Shown here: positions 44,601 to 58,460 of the stretch, one piece after another
Numbering within the stretch: the stretch's first letter is position 1
Layout of the letters: every line of letters starts with the position of its first letter
DNA from: Cinclus cinclus
Lineage: Eukaryota; Chordata; Aves; Passeriformes; Cinclidae
Reading direction: 5' to 3'
Length of the DNA stretch: 64,000 nt
Assembly: GCF_963662255.1 (NCBI RefSeq)
Contig: NC_085046.1
Coordinates: 97,667,324-97,731,323, forward strand
Translations under genes and position numbers: made by a program
Notes under the pieces: generated by a model
Seen by the model: the letters and a program-made list of their open reading frames with translations, nothing else
What the model was told of the DNA's origin: nothing
Databases searched by the model: none

Positions 44601-47600
44601 CCAATTACTATCCATGTCAATTTGAGTATAACCTTATTTAATTTATTTCTGGTCCTTCCACCTCTGAGACTTTTAGGCCCAGAATGCTTGCTCTGTTCTT
44701 GGAGTAGGAGAATCTTATTGATAAACCAGTGTTGTGCTGAGGCTGGTGACTAATGAGGTAAGGCCTCAGTTAGTCAGAGGAAGACTTGGCTGCAGTTGGT
44801 AATAGGAGCATGGAGCATAGAGGCTGGAATGAGCAGTGGTGGGGTAAAGGACCCAAAGGGTTCCAATAATGGTCAGTAGGAAACAGATCGGAAAAAGCTC
44901 AGATAACGTGCATTAATTATTATCTCTCAAATGAGAAAGAAATCTTTCATGGAGTATATTGGTTTACAGTTATAGCTCCACAAAGATGAAAGTCCAACAG
45001 GAGATCCTCAGAAAGGTAGTCAGTTTTAGTTTGATTATTTCTGGATTTACACAAGTGTGTGCTTTGGGACCAGATAAACCTTCTCATCTCCTTCCCTCGA
45101 TCTCTGAAGTTTCAGTTGGTGCTTATAGTTAGATTTTGAGACAAGGACCTTAAAAAGGGCTAAAAAAGCAGACACTTACAATCCTAACAATTCTTCTGTT
45201 TTTCTTGCACATTAACATTAAATTGCTTTTAAACCTGGAAAAACATACAGTTCTAATTGGAAAAGGAGATAAAGTGGAACTGTCTGCCGACTTCAAGATC
45301 ACAGAATGTGAAAACTAAAAATAATTCTTTTTAGTCAATCTGAAAAGTCATGATAAACCATGCCTGGTGTTATTGAATACTGATGACTATGAAATTATTC
45401 AACAATAATATCAGTAATAGAATATGCTATAACTTATATGATTCTGATGTTGATGTCCAACGATAGAAGTACATTCTTCTAGCAGTTACTGGGCTTAAAA
45501 TATGAATCTGTTCTTTCTAAAGGAAATTTACTTCTTGATAAATTAATTAAGTATTTATAAAGAAGATAATTTAAAAGTCATCAGTTAGCTTTCTAACTGA
45601 TAACAGACATTCCTCAGCAGGTTTTTTAAAATAAAATGTTTAAGGATATACAACCTTTTGCAGTGATTTCCCTTGACATTTTCTGAATACTTACCGCATT
45701 GCAAAACCATATATATAACAAAATACAGATCCCTCCAGTCTGAGGTTTCTGTAAACACCCTTTATTTTTTCTTGATTAGTTATTTAAGATTTGTTTGTTT
45801 GTTTTTTTTTTGTTGGAGTAGTTTGGGGTTTTTGCCATTTTTGAAGTTATTTTATGTAAGATATATGAAATGCAGAAAACTCTAATGACTCTGTGTCACA
45901 AGAAAAAAATATTTTGTTAATATATTACTATCTCTTAATTATACATTTGTTCAAGTCTGAATTTTGCTGGTTTATGATAGTAAGGCTCTGCCATAGAAAA
46001 TGAAAAAACAACTTAGGAAATGAATGCTCAGAAACACCAGCTGGGAAAATCTCATAGACATCACCAGTGTAGATGAGAACAAAGCATGGGATTCAGGTGA
46101 TATATAGGAATACTGGCATTTATGCATTGTCTGCTGAGGTAGGTGGTTTACTTCTCCAAAACAAGTACTGCACAATTACTGTTCTGTTTGTTTTCTAATG
46201 AGGAGGAATATTTCTTAATCAGGAACAGCTCTGTGGCAGAGTGTCACAGCATCACCACTGAGAGAGAAATACTCTCACAGCATGAGATTCCAGAAGCTCT
46301 GTTTCTAAAAAAGAAATGTTCTCAAGGGTGTCATGGATGAGCTGTGTGAGGAATGATGATGAATATGAAGATGAGGGAATGCAGCTGAAGAAGACTAATG
46401 CCTTTTCAGTAGGTTACTTTTATTCTTTGAGGTAAGCTGAGGGAACAGCTTCTAAAGTCTCTGAAAAATTGCTGTAATTCTACTTATTCAATGGATTAGA
46501 TGATATGTAAGCACATAAAGAGACATGTAAACTCTTAAAATTATGTGCTTTTCTACAAAAGAACCATTTTTGTTATTCCTTCACTTGCTTTACCTCTAGA
46601 TACTTGAATACAATTTGAAGCAAAATTATAGCAATTAAAAATATTTTTTCTTAAGAAAGTATGCAAAAGCTTATACTAAGAAAAATTATATTGTCAGTAT
46701 TTTTACTTGAAATTTAATCTTTATTTGCCAACATCTGCCCAAACAAAACAATGAATCTGAGAACCATTATCTGAGCTTCAATTACAGTATAATCCACCTC
46801 AACTAAATACAAAGTTAATTTATGCTTCAGCTGTCACACTTTTGCATATGTTACAACTCTGCAAAGTTACTTTAAAAGTTACCTACATAATCATGTCTAT
46901 CATGATAATACAGAAAATAAACTAAAATTATAATAATTAAACCCCACAAAAAATCCCCTAGTGGTTTATTTTTAATAAACCTGTCTCTGATGTCCTTTTG
47001 CTGCTCAGCACCTTAGCTTCTGTGCTCTAAAATAAGTACCAAACTCTTTGTAAAGTGTTCTGCAACAGCTTATAATTGTTTCATGAGAGTGTGATATTAT
47101 AAGGTTGGTTTGTTTGGATTTTTTTACCTAAATGGTTAAAAAATCCTTTCATGACATAAGCAGGTTTTCTGTAAAGATTGATGAAGGCACTTAAAAAACA
47201 TTCAATATTTGGTTAAGAGTTAAAAGCTCCATGAAAGTACTATGATGCAATTATATTTAGCTCTTTGATACAAGGCAGTGTTTTTCTTTGTTTTGTTTTT
47301 TAATCCAAGCCATAAAAGTGGTTAATACTTCATAACGGGGCAAAATATACAGAAAAAATAATAATTAGAATAGTTGCAAGTTGGCTGCAAGGAACAAACC
47401 ATATAAAAGATGTTATGTCTCAGTACTGATATAACATTCCTTAAAAGCATTACTAACAGCAAGATCCCTTAACTCTCACCTTGTGTCCCTGGAGATTCAT
47501 GGGGGATATGTTGGCTCTTACTTTGTTCAATCTCTGATTTTTGCTGCTTAAATTTTATAGTTCAGACACCCAGTCTGTCAACAATCTTCCAATATTTGAA

Positions 47601-48712
47601 TGACTTTCCTTTTCTTGCTACAGAGCACCAGAAAAAACATCCATAAATCAAGATTCCCTTTGAGCACAAAAAATCAAATAATTTAGAAGTTGCTCCTGAA
47701 AGCAAAGATATTACTGATGTTAGCTCACAAAAACAGGGAGTCAGGATGTGGACACCAGTGCTATTTATAGTTCATCTCATAATCCACGGGTAATGTGGTA
47801 CACAGTCCCTCAGCAACACAGTTTTTATCTAAGCATCACAAGGATAAAAATTACAGAAAATTTTATCGAGGCTTAGGGAGATCAAATCCATGAATGTTGA
47901 TAGCAGCTGTGGGGCAGGGTGATAAAGGAAACAAGGAAATAGGAAGAGGTGAATAAAAACGGAGGACAATTTATTTGCCACACAGAGCACCTCTGTAAAG
48001 GCTCCAGTTCCATATTCTTAGCCTGTCTTTCAGGCCTTAATTAAGCCTCCACAACCGAGTTTTACAACAGGGCTTTTAAAAAGACAACTTCTTAAAATGG
48101 GAGAAATCCATTTTTCACTCAATGTCAGCACACTATCAGTGCCTAATTTCAGACTTCTCGAAAAATGTCATTGCAAATGCTTAACTAAAGAGTGAATGGT
48201 TTCTCATTGTGATTCTCCCCTGACTGCTTGAAAGAAAACCTTTAGTTGATTTCTTACTGAAAGCAAATTCCATGCAGATAGTATATGTTATAGCTGATGC
48301 ATGTTTGTATTTTATCAGTTTTATGAGATGTAGTTTTAGTGACTTCAGATCTTAATTCTGAAGCATTTTTCCACCTTGAGCATTTTTCTTCCTTTTCCTC
48401 TGAGGTTCCTGACTGACACACTGAAAAAAAAAAGGCAGTGTTATCTTCTTCAAATGTACATCCATAGGAAGAAGAATTTGGTGTAACAACTGCATGTTTT
48501 TTATGTTCTGTTCTCTTTAGTCCTTATATAAAAAACTGTTGTAAAAACCACAATAAATTTATTTCAGCAGCTTTCAGCAGGATATTACCTAAAGTATTCT
48601 GTTAATTCTGCCTCCTTAATCCAAAAACTGAAGGAGAACATAGCCCGGAGATGAAGTTAAAAGACTTGTGGACTTAGGGAACTACTTTTTGACAGAAAAA
48701 CTCCTTGAGCAA
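41661..48712. other. unique AT-rich non-coding DNA
   Basis: About 7 kb with no recognisable gene, RNA gene or element. Frames stay under 90 codons (for example 44311-44577 minus, 42660-42908 plus) and have no known motifs. 47940-48250 is more varied and contains the 10-base palindrome CTTAATTAAG (48036-48045), a possible paired homeodomain site. Confidence 0.5.
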
Positions 48713-48800
48713 TGACCTTGAGCAAGTCATTTAATCTCTTTGTTGCAGATCCTCAAAGGTGCTTAGGTGTATAATTTCCATTAATTTCTGTCAGACCAGT
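48713..48800 (+). mobile_element. MIR-type core-SINE remnant plus adjoining old repeat word
   Basis: The 30 bases from 48713 contain GACCTTGAGCAAGTCATTTA and then ATCTCTTTG. This follows the well-known core/3' part of the MIR family with only about four mismatches by my reading. Directly after it (48749-48800), GATCCTCAAAGGTGCTTAGG resembles another motif frequent in old amniote repeats. MIR is several hundred million years old and its copies in birds are usually heavily decayed, so this degree of match is notable. Confidence 0.65.
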
Positions 48801-51800
48801 GAGGAGCTGTGTGCCCCAGTCCTCTCTGTGAAACAAAGAGATTCTGCTTCTGTACGTCACAGAGGCCTTCTGTGTATCTAGTAAAAAACGTGTTCATTAG
48901 TGTACTTTGTAACTCCGGTGATGATGGCTCCGTCTAAGATGAAGTGATTCAATTCACTAATTGCCACACAATACCACTGAGACAAAGAGCTGAAAATTAC
49001 TCAAAATGTGGGAATATAGATTTAAAATAGATTAAAAAAAAAAAAAAAGAAGAAAGAAAAAAAAGAAAAAAGAGAACTGGACAACTGGCAACTCAAGAAT
49101 TTCAAGAATTTTATGAGAAAAAAATTACTTTTCTTTCAAATTTTGAGAACAATTTTTCATGTCTGAAAGTGTAAGACACCTTGTAGCTGTGGAGAAAAGG
49201 TAGGGTATTTCTTCTGAGGGTAGTTTATTCCATAACTAATCTCTTCAAGAGCCAAGAATCTCATCTCTAATATTCACTGTTATGCCTGGAGTTATCAATC
49301 CCTAAAGAAGTCACTTAAAATAAATGCCCTTTCCCCTCACAGATATCAAGTAGGTCTTGAAACTGTAACTGATGCGCTGTTTTGCTTGTTCTTTTTTTTT
49401 TTTTTTTAAAGAAGGTGTTTAAGATGGGATTTTTCAAAGAATACTAGAGCGTTAAGTACTGGGAGAGAACTTATTGACATTCAAAAGAAATCTGATTTTT
49501 TTACTCCCCTGAAGCACCTTGGAGAACTTCAGTTTCAGAAAAAACCTTCAAGCCCTTGCTAATGCAGAGTACATAGAGGAAAGTTTGATGGTTAAGATTA
49601 TTAAGGACTGTATAACTTTAAACAACTTGTGTTGTCAGGAGAACTGTGCCATGCATGAAGACACAGTAGATTTTATTGGAGGCACAGTGGTCTCTGCTCC
49701 ACTTCAAAGTGGGGGTTAAGACTGAATCCTGATTCCAATATTCAGAAAAGACAAGTATAACAGTATGTGTGCAGTTCACCCTTACCATGAATGAATAGTC
49801 AGTTTTGAATACTGCTAGGAAAGTATTCAGAAGACAATTATATGATTGCAGAAAGGTGGGAGATTACTGCAGGAAACTTAGTGTGACTGCTCGTTAGCTG
49901 CAGAACTTGGAGAGTTTCAGGCAATGTCAGGTAGTCAGAAAATTTAAGGGCAGCAGCTAAAAAAAGAATACTACTGTTCTTGTGAGTTTGTTTTTCAGTA
50001 GAAAAAAGCACCTAATTACACCATACTGCTTTGAATTAAATTCAACATAATTACTGGGGCTTAGCACAGTTCCGTGGGTCTAACAAAATGCAGTTGAAAA
50101 AGTTAGAATAAGTTAGAGAAGAAACCAGATTAATGGCTTAGTATCTTCCTTAAAACATATACTGAATACATGAGAATGTATGCATAGACCAATATTTGGA
50201 CAGCAATTACTCAGCCAGATCAGAGTACTAATTATGTGAAACAGCACAACCTTTTAAACATAAGCAAGAATCCTTCTCCTTAAATCATTGCAATCTCTAA
50301 TTGTTTTCAAAAGAAAGCTCTACATTATTTATATGAATTCATGTACTCATTTGAAGGACAGATGTCCTAAGAGCTAAAGATGTTCTGACAAAATTTACTA
50401 AGAGAGTTTCTGAACTGCACTGAAAAGCAATTTCTGCTATCTATTCCAATCGTACCTGTAATAAGGGAGTTTATTTTTTTTTTCAAATGAACTATTAAGT
50501 TCCTGTGAGTTTCTTTCTTCCAACTGACATTGATCAGTGCTGATAGTACTCTTGGAATGTGAATCCAGATTTTATAAGTGTCATGTTTTATATTCAGCTA
50601 TAAAAGTACATGGAGAAAGTTAATCTCCAAATTCCAGTTAAGAACTTGAACTGAGTTCTTAAAGATTTAGGTGGTGGAAGCACAGAGTAGTCAACTTTTT
50701 CACAAACACGAATTCAGAAATAAATAATAGTGAAGATGATTCTTCATCTGTCTGTGAGTGAAAAAGGAGTATAGGAATGAAAGGTATTTAAAAAAAAAGA
50801 AAACTCAAGGGTGTGGTGTTTTAAAATTATTTTCATTTCTATTTATCATTGTTATTTTGACTTGGGGAGATTAAGGAGTAGCCTTCACTTTTGATAAATC
50901 ATAAAGATGTAAGCTAATAGACTCAAAGCACTCATTTAAAGGATGAAAAATTTTAAAGAAAGTGCTCACATACTTCGTTCTCCTTGAAATTCCTAACTAA
51001 TTTAACAAAACTTCAGTACAGTACAAAAATAGCTACATATCTAGATTTTTTTTCCCCCCTAGGACTTCTTTTCCAATAAAGAAGCTTTCCAATAGCTACA
51101 TTTTTTCTCCTTGCTTTCTTCAAGTTCTGTAGAATGACAGAAAAGTACAAAACTATAACTTGTTTCTTAAGCAAGATTTGTGCTTGTGCTTATTCATTTA
51201 TCTAACAACTTAATTCCAAATATATCTTTTCAGAGTATACAACTCACTATCCAAAGGAAACTTGAAGTAGCACTTAGCAGAATACTCATGAGTAAATACA
51301 AATCCAGATCTATAAGATAAATTACAAGTGAATTATATACAAACAAATAAAGAAACATTAGATCTCCATTTGAAAATTACAGAAATGCAAGCATATTTTT
51401 TTTTGTGGATCTGCTATTGTTACACCTGAAATATAATTTAAATGCTGCCATTATTTTCATGACTGCTTCTACTTTCTTGCTGTGTTTTTTTCTTTTTTTT
51501 TAATATATTTGCAAAGAATACTATTATTTTTCAATACATGATTGCCTGGAATCTCCTCCAGAAATGTCTTCAGGAAATCTATGCATGCAATCCTTAATCT
51601 CAACCTTTTGATAAGATTAAATAAAAAAAGCATCAGAAGTTTGTATTACCTAAATATCTTAAGTCATCACACAACTAATTTTGTTTAAATCATACTAAAC
51701 AGGTATTTTATTTGGTTTCTCAAAGTATGGGAATGCTGTTAAGGTATTAACATTTCTATGTTGTATTTATAATTTCAAGCACATTGTCCTTTTGAAAGTA

Positions 51801-52979
51801 AAAGCAAAAGTAACACAGCACTCTGTTCATTTATGTTTTCTAATAAATTGAGATTATTTTATTAAAAAAATCTGTTTTCTTATAAGAAATTTTTGTAAAA
51901 TTACCCTCTAGTATCTGAAAATGACCTTACACTGCAAGACAGTTTCTTCTATTTTGTTGCATACCAGTAAACCAAGCAGTAAACCAAGTATAGCAGGCAC
52001 TTTTACTAAAAGAATAGTTTCAATTATTTTAAAAAGTAATCTTTTTGACACAGTTGAAGTTTTTGACACTATCTCTCTTTTTTTAATTTAAGGAGTAACA
52101 AACCAACTGCAGTTGTTATATTGCCTACATGGAATGCTTGATAAATCTGAGAAAAGTGATCTCTTATCTATGCAACAAACAGGGACACAAACAGCTTAGA
52201 GCTCCTGTAGCTAAAAAAAAAATATGTGGTAGAGTCCAATGTCCTTGTAGAGGTACAGTGGTAAAGTGTAACATCCTGCAGTGGTTTTCTTTTCACACCA
52301 GCAAGGCCATGCATAGTGGTGAGTACACATGTATCAAAATTCACTGCCCCACAGCCTGTTTGGGAGGAGAAACAATGATCCTATAAAGAAGCTGATACTG
52401 CATCAGATTCAAGTATTTGACATAGGAAACAGAACATATCACACCTGTGCATGGGACAAACCTGGAATGGCTTCTCAAGCAAATTTTTCAAAATGGTATC
52501 ATCCAAATTCTTCTGGAGCGCATTGGCAATTAATTAAATATTATTATTATTAGTCCAAGAAAAAAAAAGAGACTAAAACATTCACATTTTTTTCCTGATA
52601 AAACCTCCTCTTGACAGAAGTTGGTAGCATTTGATGCACAAAAAGTCCAATGTGGCATCTCTGACTCACAGATGCACGTGAGTTTTCACTAGTGGATCTC
52701 TCATAATTGCTACTCAAAACCTCATGCTTGAGGCCACTGTCTCATTTTCCAGGCTGCACTTCTGTACTCAAGTGTCAATTCATCTTTTTGCCTGGACTGC
52801 AGCATTCCTTCTGAGTAACCAAAATTTTCTTGTTTTAAGTGCATAGCATCTCTGCAAGTCTTGATTTCTGCTGCAGGAGAGGAGAAGAGAACACAAACTT
52901 AAATCTCACTCTGAATTTTGGACAAAATGAAGCAATCAAAATTTACAGCTAGATTCCTGCTATCCAAATTCCATAGCAT
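48801..52979. other. unique AT-rich non-coding DNA with A/T tracts
   Basis: A-rich tract at 49033-49073 and T16 at 49392-49407. A 66-codon plus frame at 49519-49719 (TTG start) and an 85-codon plus frame at 52129-52386 lie in less AT-rich patches. The latter is Cys-rich (for example KKKICGRVQCPCRG) and overlaps a second frame at 52329-52553. None shows a recognisable domain and none is called. Confidence 0.45.
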
Positions 52980-53410
52980 ATGTTTAAATCGTTCATTTCT
53001 CTGTCATTATGTGTTAATTACAGCAGTTTAAAACATGTTTTGTTTTCATTTTAGACAAGAACCAGCTAAAATCCATGTACGTTAAGTCTTGACCTGGTTA
53101 CTAAATTTTTCAGTTGCATTTGCATTTTGTTCTGCATCAGATTAATACAGCCTATACCTGTTGTTATTTCTCATAAGAAAGGAAACACTGCAAATGGCAT
53201 GTTTGAATTCATTCTCAAATTGTACCTTTGCACAGGGTTAAAGTCAAGTACCTGGGAGGTGAAGTTCTTTCATGCTTGTAATTTTTTCTGGTATTGCTTT
53301 CACTGACACATATCCTTGAGTCTGGTTTCCATTAATTGTATGGCTTTTTGCCTGAAATCTATTTCTGTGCACTATTAATTGGACATGTCATTTCCATTGA
53401 GATTACAATA
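52980..53410. promoter_or_regulatory. enhancer-like stretch rich in homeodomain and octamer words
   Basis: It contains an exact octamer ATTTGCAT (53118-53125) and several TAATTA/TTAAT-type words (GTGTTAATTACAG near 53012, AGATTAATACAG near 53139, CTATTAATTGGACATG near 53372). The base composition is more varied than the flanks. This is pattern-level evidence only; conservation is the deciding test. Confidence 0.22.
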
Positions 53411-53727
53411 CTAAAAAGAAATAAAAAGAAAAAAAGAAAAAGAAAAAACCTCACAAACTAAAAGAAAGAAAAACTTGGCAACTTTGATCAGGGGAAATGA
53501 GAAGTACCTTAGCATTTATTCTATGATTTTTAACATTTTGCTCTATTCATTGAAAGCTCCTTTCCTCCAAATGAAGGCAGAGAATTGGGAAATTCTTATC
53601 TATAGGAAAAGGTAAATAGGACTTTTGTCATGCATGTCTTAGACCTTCATTCACATAGACTATTATAAACCAAGACTCTGCTTCACCACCCTGCCAGTAA
53701 AGGATTTAAAAGCACTTCCACTGGAAG
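53411..53727. repeat. A/G-rich patch (AAAAG-like) then unique DNA
   Basis: An imperfect AAAAG-type tract lies at about 53412-53447. The rest to 53727 is unremarkable. Confidence 0.6.
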
Positions 53728-53755
53728 AAAAAAAAAAAAAAAAACAAAAAAAAAA

Positions 53756-53793
<38 letters not shown>
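53728..53793. repeat. poly-A tract with two C interruptions
   Basis: 66 bases almost entirely A. No AATAAA signal or recognisable gene body lies immediately upstream, so there is no support for a processed pseudogene. The minus frame 53706-53894 is a poly-Phe translation. Confidence 0.95.
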
Positions 53794-53794
<1 letters not shown>

Positions 53795-55174
53795 AAGCAA
53801 AGCCAAAGCCAAAAAATTTTTCCAAATTCCCAAAAGCTAATGCTCCAAAAGACTGCTGCCTCCAGTTTGCTGTCAAAAGAAAGATGTCCTCCATATGAAA
53901 TTTCTATTCCAATTTCATGACCTTACTACTTTCAGATGCTGCTGACTGCAGCCTACTGTCTCAGCCCATCTGACACTAGAACAATTTAATTCCTTCTCTT
54001 TCAGGTCTGTCTTTTTTATCTCCCTTCCCCAAGTCTGATGACAATCTGATCGAAATTAAACTACTGATAAATTTGTGACAATATGAGGTATTCTGAATCC
54101 AAGCTTAAATCCTCACATGCCCATGAGAAAGCAAAGTAACAGCTGAAGAATTTTGGAGAGAAACAAGAAGCAGAAATGTATTTAATGAAAATTAAATCCT
54201 GGTTAATATTGTTTATTTGCTTTATGTGGTGAAATGCTGCTTATATGCTAAATACTAGAAAGAGAGGGAGGACAAAACAGACGTGTGCACAGCAATGGAT
54301 GCAAAATGAGGCGCTGAAGACTGAAAATGCAGAAAAAAGAGCTCTTTTCTCTATAAGCATGTGACTTCAGCTATTTATTTCTGAAACAGTGGGGCAACTA
54401 TCATATATTTTCTTTCACAATTTTTTGTGAAAATTATTTGTCAAAATTGCTGGAAAATTATGGCACACGGGTCAAAAAATATTAACAAAAAATGCTCAAT
54501 ACCTGTAGCCTCAGACCTGTTGAGTAACCTGGCATTAGAGGTACTAACATATGAACAAAGTGGGACGAGACCATCATCGCAGATATCAAAATGCCCTCCA
54601 ATTCATCATGGGACTGTATTGCTCTTACTTATAAGCATATATTTATTAACTTCACTTTAAAATCTTTTTGCATGGGCTGGATTCTCCGATTAATAAAGAA
54701 ATTAAGATTTTTTTCCTGAAACCATGTTGAGGACAAAAAGGACGAAGACAGGAAAAGAGAAGGGAGAAAGGTAACCTGAATGATATTTTTAGCCATCTCT
54801 AGCTCTTTATCTCAACTTATGTTACAGTACTTTTTCCTCTAGCATCCATCACTAGAAATAAACATGCTGAAGGTTAAATAAGAATTTTATTCTGCTTTTC
54901 CTTTCTCCTTTCTCTTCACAAGGGCATCCATTTTCATTTTTGTACTTGGTCATGTAATATATAACAATATATTCTAGATTTGGCCTCCCTAGGAGCTGTA
55001 TTTCACCTTTGGAAGTTGTTGCCTAAGGTACTCACTGTTGCTGGACTCTAGGACTGTTTATTTAATTACTCTTTCTTGGTGTACTGCCAGTACACAGCAA
55101 ACAATAATGTAGTTTGTCTTTGACTTTGCTCCATGCTCCTGTCTCTTAACTAACAAGCTGAACTAAACTAACAG
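53794..55174. other. unique non-coding DNA
   Basis: No gene or element is recognised. Confidence 0.55.
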
Positions 55175-55312
55175 AAACCATAAAACAAAAACCAAAACCA
55201 TAAAACCCCACCCAAACAGATACAGAAAAAAAGCCACAAAAAGAGCAAACGAACAAACAAACAAAAAAAACCCAAAACAAAACAAAAAGAAAAAAAATCA
55301 AAAGCTTTCAAT
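55175..55312. repeat. A-rich low-complexity region (CAAA/CCAAAA-like)
   Basis: Imperfect mixture of CAAA, CCAAAA and A runs, including AACAAACAAACAAA at about 55252-55265. Confidence 0.85.
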
Positions 55313-58300
55313 TAAAAATGGATTAAATCTATGACTCTTGTCAGAAGAACCCAAAACACTTGTTCTGCAGGAAAAAACAAATTAAAAAGTTGAGTAAATA
55401 AAGTTATATTTTGTCTGGAACTAAGACTATCTGAAACTAGGGTTTACTTAATAAAAATCGGAATTTAAATCATGTACTTTCAGTACTTTAATCTAAAACC
55501 TCTTCATTTTACATTGTCTCACCTATTCTTAAGGCGCCTTGTGGCATTATTGCATTATAAAATTTTACCTTTGCCTTATTTGCCTTTCTTCATGTCTCAG
55601 AACCCCCCTTACCTTAGAAGTGTAGCACTTAGACAAATTTTAAGCTTAGTTAGGAGTTTATACATTATGCACAGGGGACGCTAAGGATCTTAGTCTTATG
55701 AATATTCTGTGTTCACACTAAAATGGCACTTGCAAAAGGCTGCTTGGAAAGATATAGATAAGACTAGTCTTTTTTATAGAGATGTTAAAGGAAGGGATTG
55801 TGGCAAGAAGATAGATCCAAAGTTAATGTGTAATTCTCTGGCTTTTATGAAGCAGTTTGAATATTTAGACCCTGAGAATTCAAGCCCTGCCTATCTATGA
55901 AGGGTTTGAATATCTATCTCCTATCTTTTTAGATGCAGAGTCTTACTGGAATGAAGCTCTTCTAATCTATCCAAGAAAAACATTTCTTTCTATTTTTTTT
56001 TGTTTTGTCAAAAAGAGAGCTTAAGAGTAATCCTATATCTCTATGATTAAATCACTATTTGAACGAGAGACTTAGTAATCCATGTTTCTTCTAATGCTGA
56101 CATTTTTATATGAAATGCACAGCCAGGTCTCAAAATCCTTTTTGTGATTTAGGACCTATTGAAAGATGCAACAGGAATTTCAGTGCTGGTATACAACTAG
56201 TAGGAGGAATAATTTCCTACTGTTCAAATTCATGAGCTTGGTCTAGGGGAGTCTTTCTGTTAATGCTTCCTACAGTTACACATAATGCAATGAAAAACAG
56301 TAGGCATTAGCTTAGTAAAGCTATTGTGAAGTATTGCCAATGACTAAATGGAAACAGGTATAGATCGTCCCTCATAATGGCATTACACCAAGTTCTGTAT
56401 TGCTTTATTCTTTTGCATGACCTCATTCCATTCACTGGAGCTCTCCAGAAATAAATGTAGGCATGTGTATGGTAACACTGCCCCATGAAGGTGCAGCTAC
56501 TGGAGCTGAATGCCAAGCATTTGCAAGCATTGAGAGCTACTGAATTAGAGGTTATTTAGTTCTTTAAGGGACTAATATATTGAGAAAAAATGTTTCATAG
56601 TTACTGACTTTTTCTTCTCCCTTATCCATTCTGAATCCAATTTTAAAGTTTACGAATTTCCTTAGAGTACTGCCAGATCCTTATACACTGTAAGAGATGA
56701 AAAATGTATGTGACTAATTGGTAGAAAGCTCTTAATTAAAATAGGTTTCTGCCAGACTGATACAAACAAAGGTCAGAATGCTCTGCCAATTTCAAAGCTT
56801 TGATCAAAAATGACAGGAAATGCACCATATATAGGAGTGAAAGATCACAGGACAGATGTGGGGACAACTAAGGCGCTGTCTTGATCATGATCTATAGGAC
56901 TTTGTGGGAAGGGCTGGCTGCTAAGACAATGTAGAAAAAGCAAATATCATCCTTAAGGAAAAATGCCACTGAAATGTCAGGAAGACTAGGTTGGACATGC
57001 CATTGTCAACATCTAGTACTGCTAATGATACCTGGTCAGTACAAAGTCTTTTACAAAAATAATGTACAGAGACTTCTAGGAAATGCAATACCTTTCAGAG
57101 GTAAGATACAGACTGATGATGTGAAGAGCTCTATGCCCTCGACTCCTCTTGACAGAAGACACTTCATCAGAGGAGGACCAGAGGTGTTACACTTGAAGGA
57201 GAAGCTACAGAAACAGCATTTTATTTATAGCAAGAGATATAAAGCATAAATGAAATAGTGGAAGATAGAAAAGACTGTATGGAAAGAATAGGTAAATAAA
57301 TCAACTTATGAAAACACATGTCAAGACAATGAATATGACTGGAACAGAATAAGAAAATACTCTCCATTGACACAGATTGTATATTCAGGATGCAATTTAG
57401 CTCCAAGGATTTAGACAAAAAAAAATCACATGATGCAAAGTCATTTACCGCTCTTTCATGGAAAGTCATTGAAGGCTGATTTCTGAATCCACTTCTCACA
57501 ACCCAGTGGTGGGATTTTTATAGCTTTTCCCCTAAAACTCTTGCTTGTCTGAGACTAGCTTTCAGGTCATTCAATAGATTTCTGTTTCAGCCAAATTGAA
57601 AAATGTTACAAGATATGATCCATGATAAATATTAAAACTGCATCAATGCAGGTGTTCATTGTCACAGAAAATGAGTAACAATTTAAACCATGAATTGGTT
57701 TGGAAAACAAACCAAAAAACAGTGCTGAAAAGGACACTATAAGTGAGGTTTTGGGGTTGCATTTTGCAACCGGCTTTAGATTTGGAAGTAAATAAAAAAC
57801 AAGGCTCAAGTTTTCATTCCGGTCTGAATTTTTAATGGAAAAATAATTTTTATCTGAAGTAAATGTTTTGGCTAATGCTTTCTGTTCTTTTTTTCTTCCA
57901 TGTAGTCTTTGCTTGCTGTCCTTTCTGGTAAATATTGGTGCAAATCTCTACCCTCACCTCAGTTTTTACTAGGAGTGATGTTTGCTAGAAATAACAATAC
58001 AAATGGGAAGCTGTACTTTTCAGAAGAACATGAGATATGTGAACTACAACTATCTTGAAAAATTGCAGTAGAGATATAAAAAGGAATTTTGGTGTTTTGG
58101 TCATACAGTTTTCAATTTCAATACAATTTTTTATGATTTTTTGCCAAATCATATATTTATTTTCGTTACAGGGAAGGAAAAAACAGGTTTGGTTTATTTT
58201 GCTCTCTTTCCTTGACACTGTAAAGTTTAAAGAATTTATTTGCATGTTTTGTTTGTTTTCCCAAAGCAAGTGGTGGCTTCAATTTAATATCAAAAACTAA

Positions 58301-58460
58301 GTTAATCACAAGGCAAGAATTATTTCCTCCACATTTTCAAAAATCACCTAAAACTCAATAAACTTTCAGCCCATTCTGTACTCAAATTAAGATCACTTTT
58401 TTCGCCAGTATTATAGAGATTTGGGGTAATTTTTTTCATAATTATGCATTTTTTTTCCAG
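55313..58460. other. unique AT-rich non-coding DNA
   Basis: No gene is recognised. Frames up to 94 codons (56974-57249, 57221-57499, 57985-58269) lack motifs. The last two are minus-strand and rich in aromatic and small hydrophobic residues, typical of AT-rich chance frames. Confidence 0.5.

Noticed and set aside
53728..53793. Poly-A tract as the tail of a processed pseudogene
   Set aside because: No AATAAA lies shortly upstream, no cDNA-like body is recognised and no flanking duplication was found.
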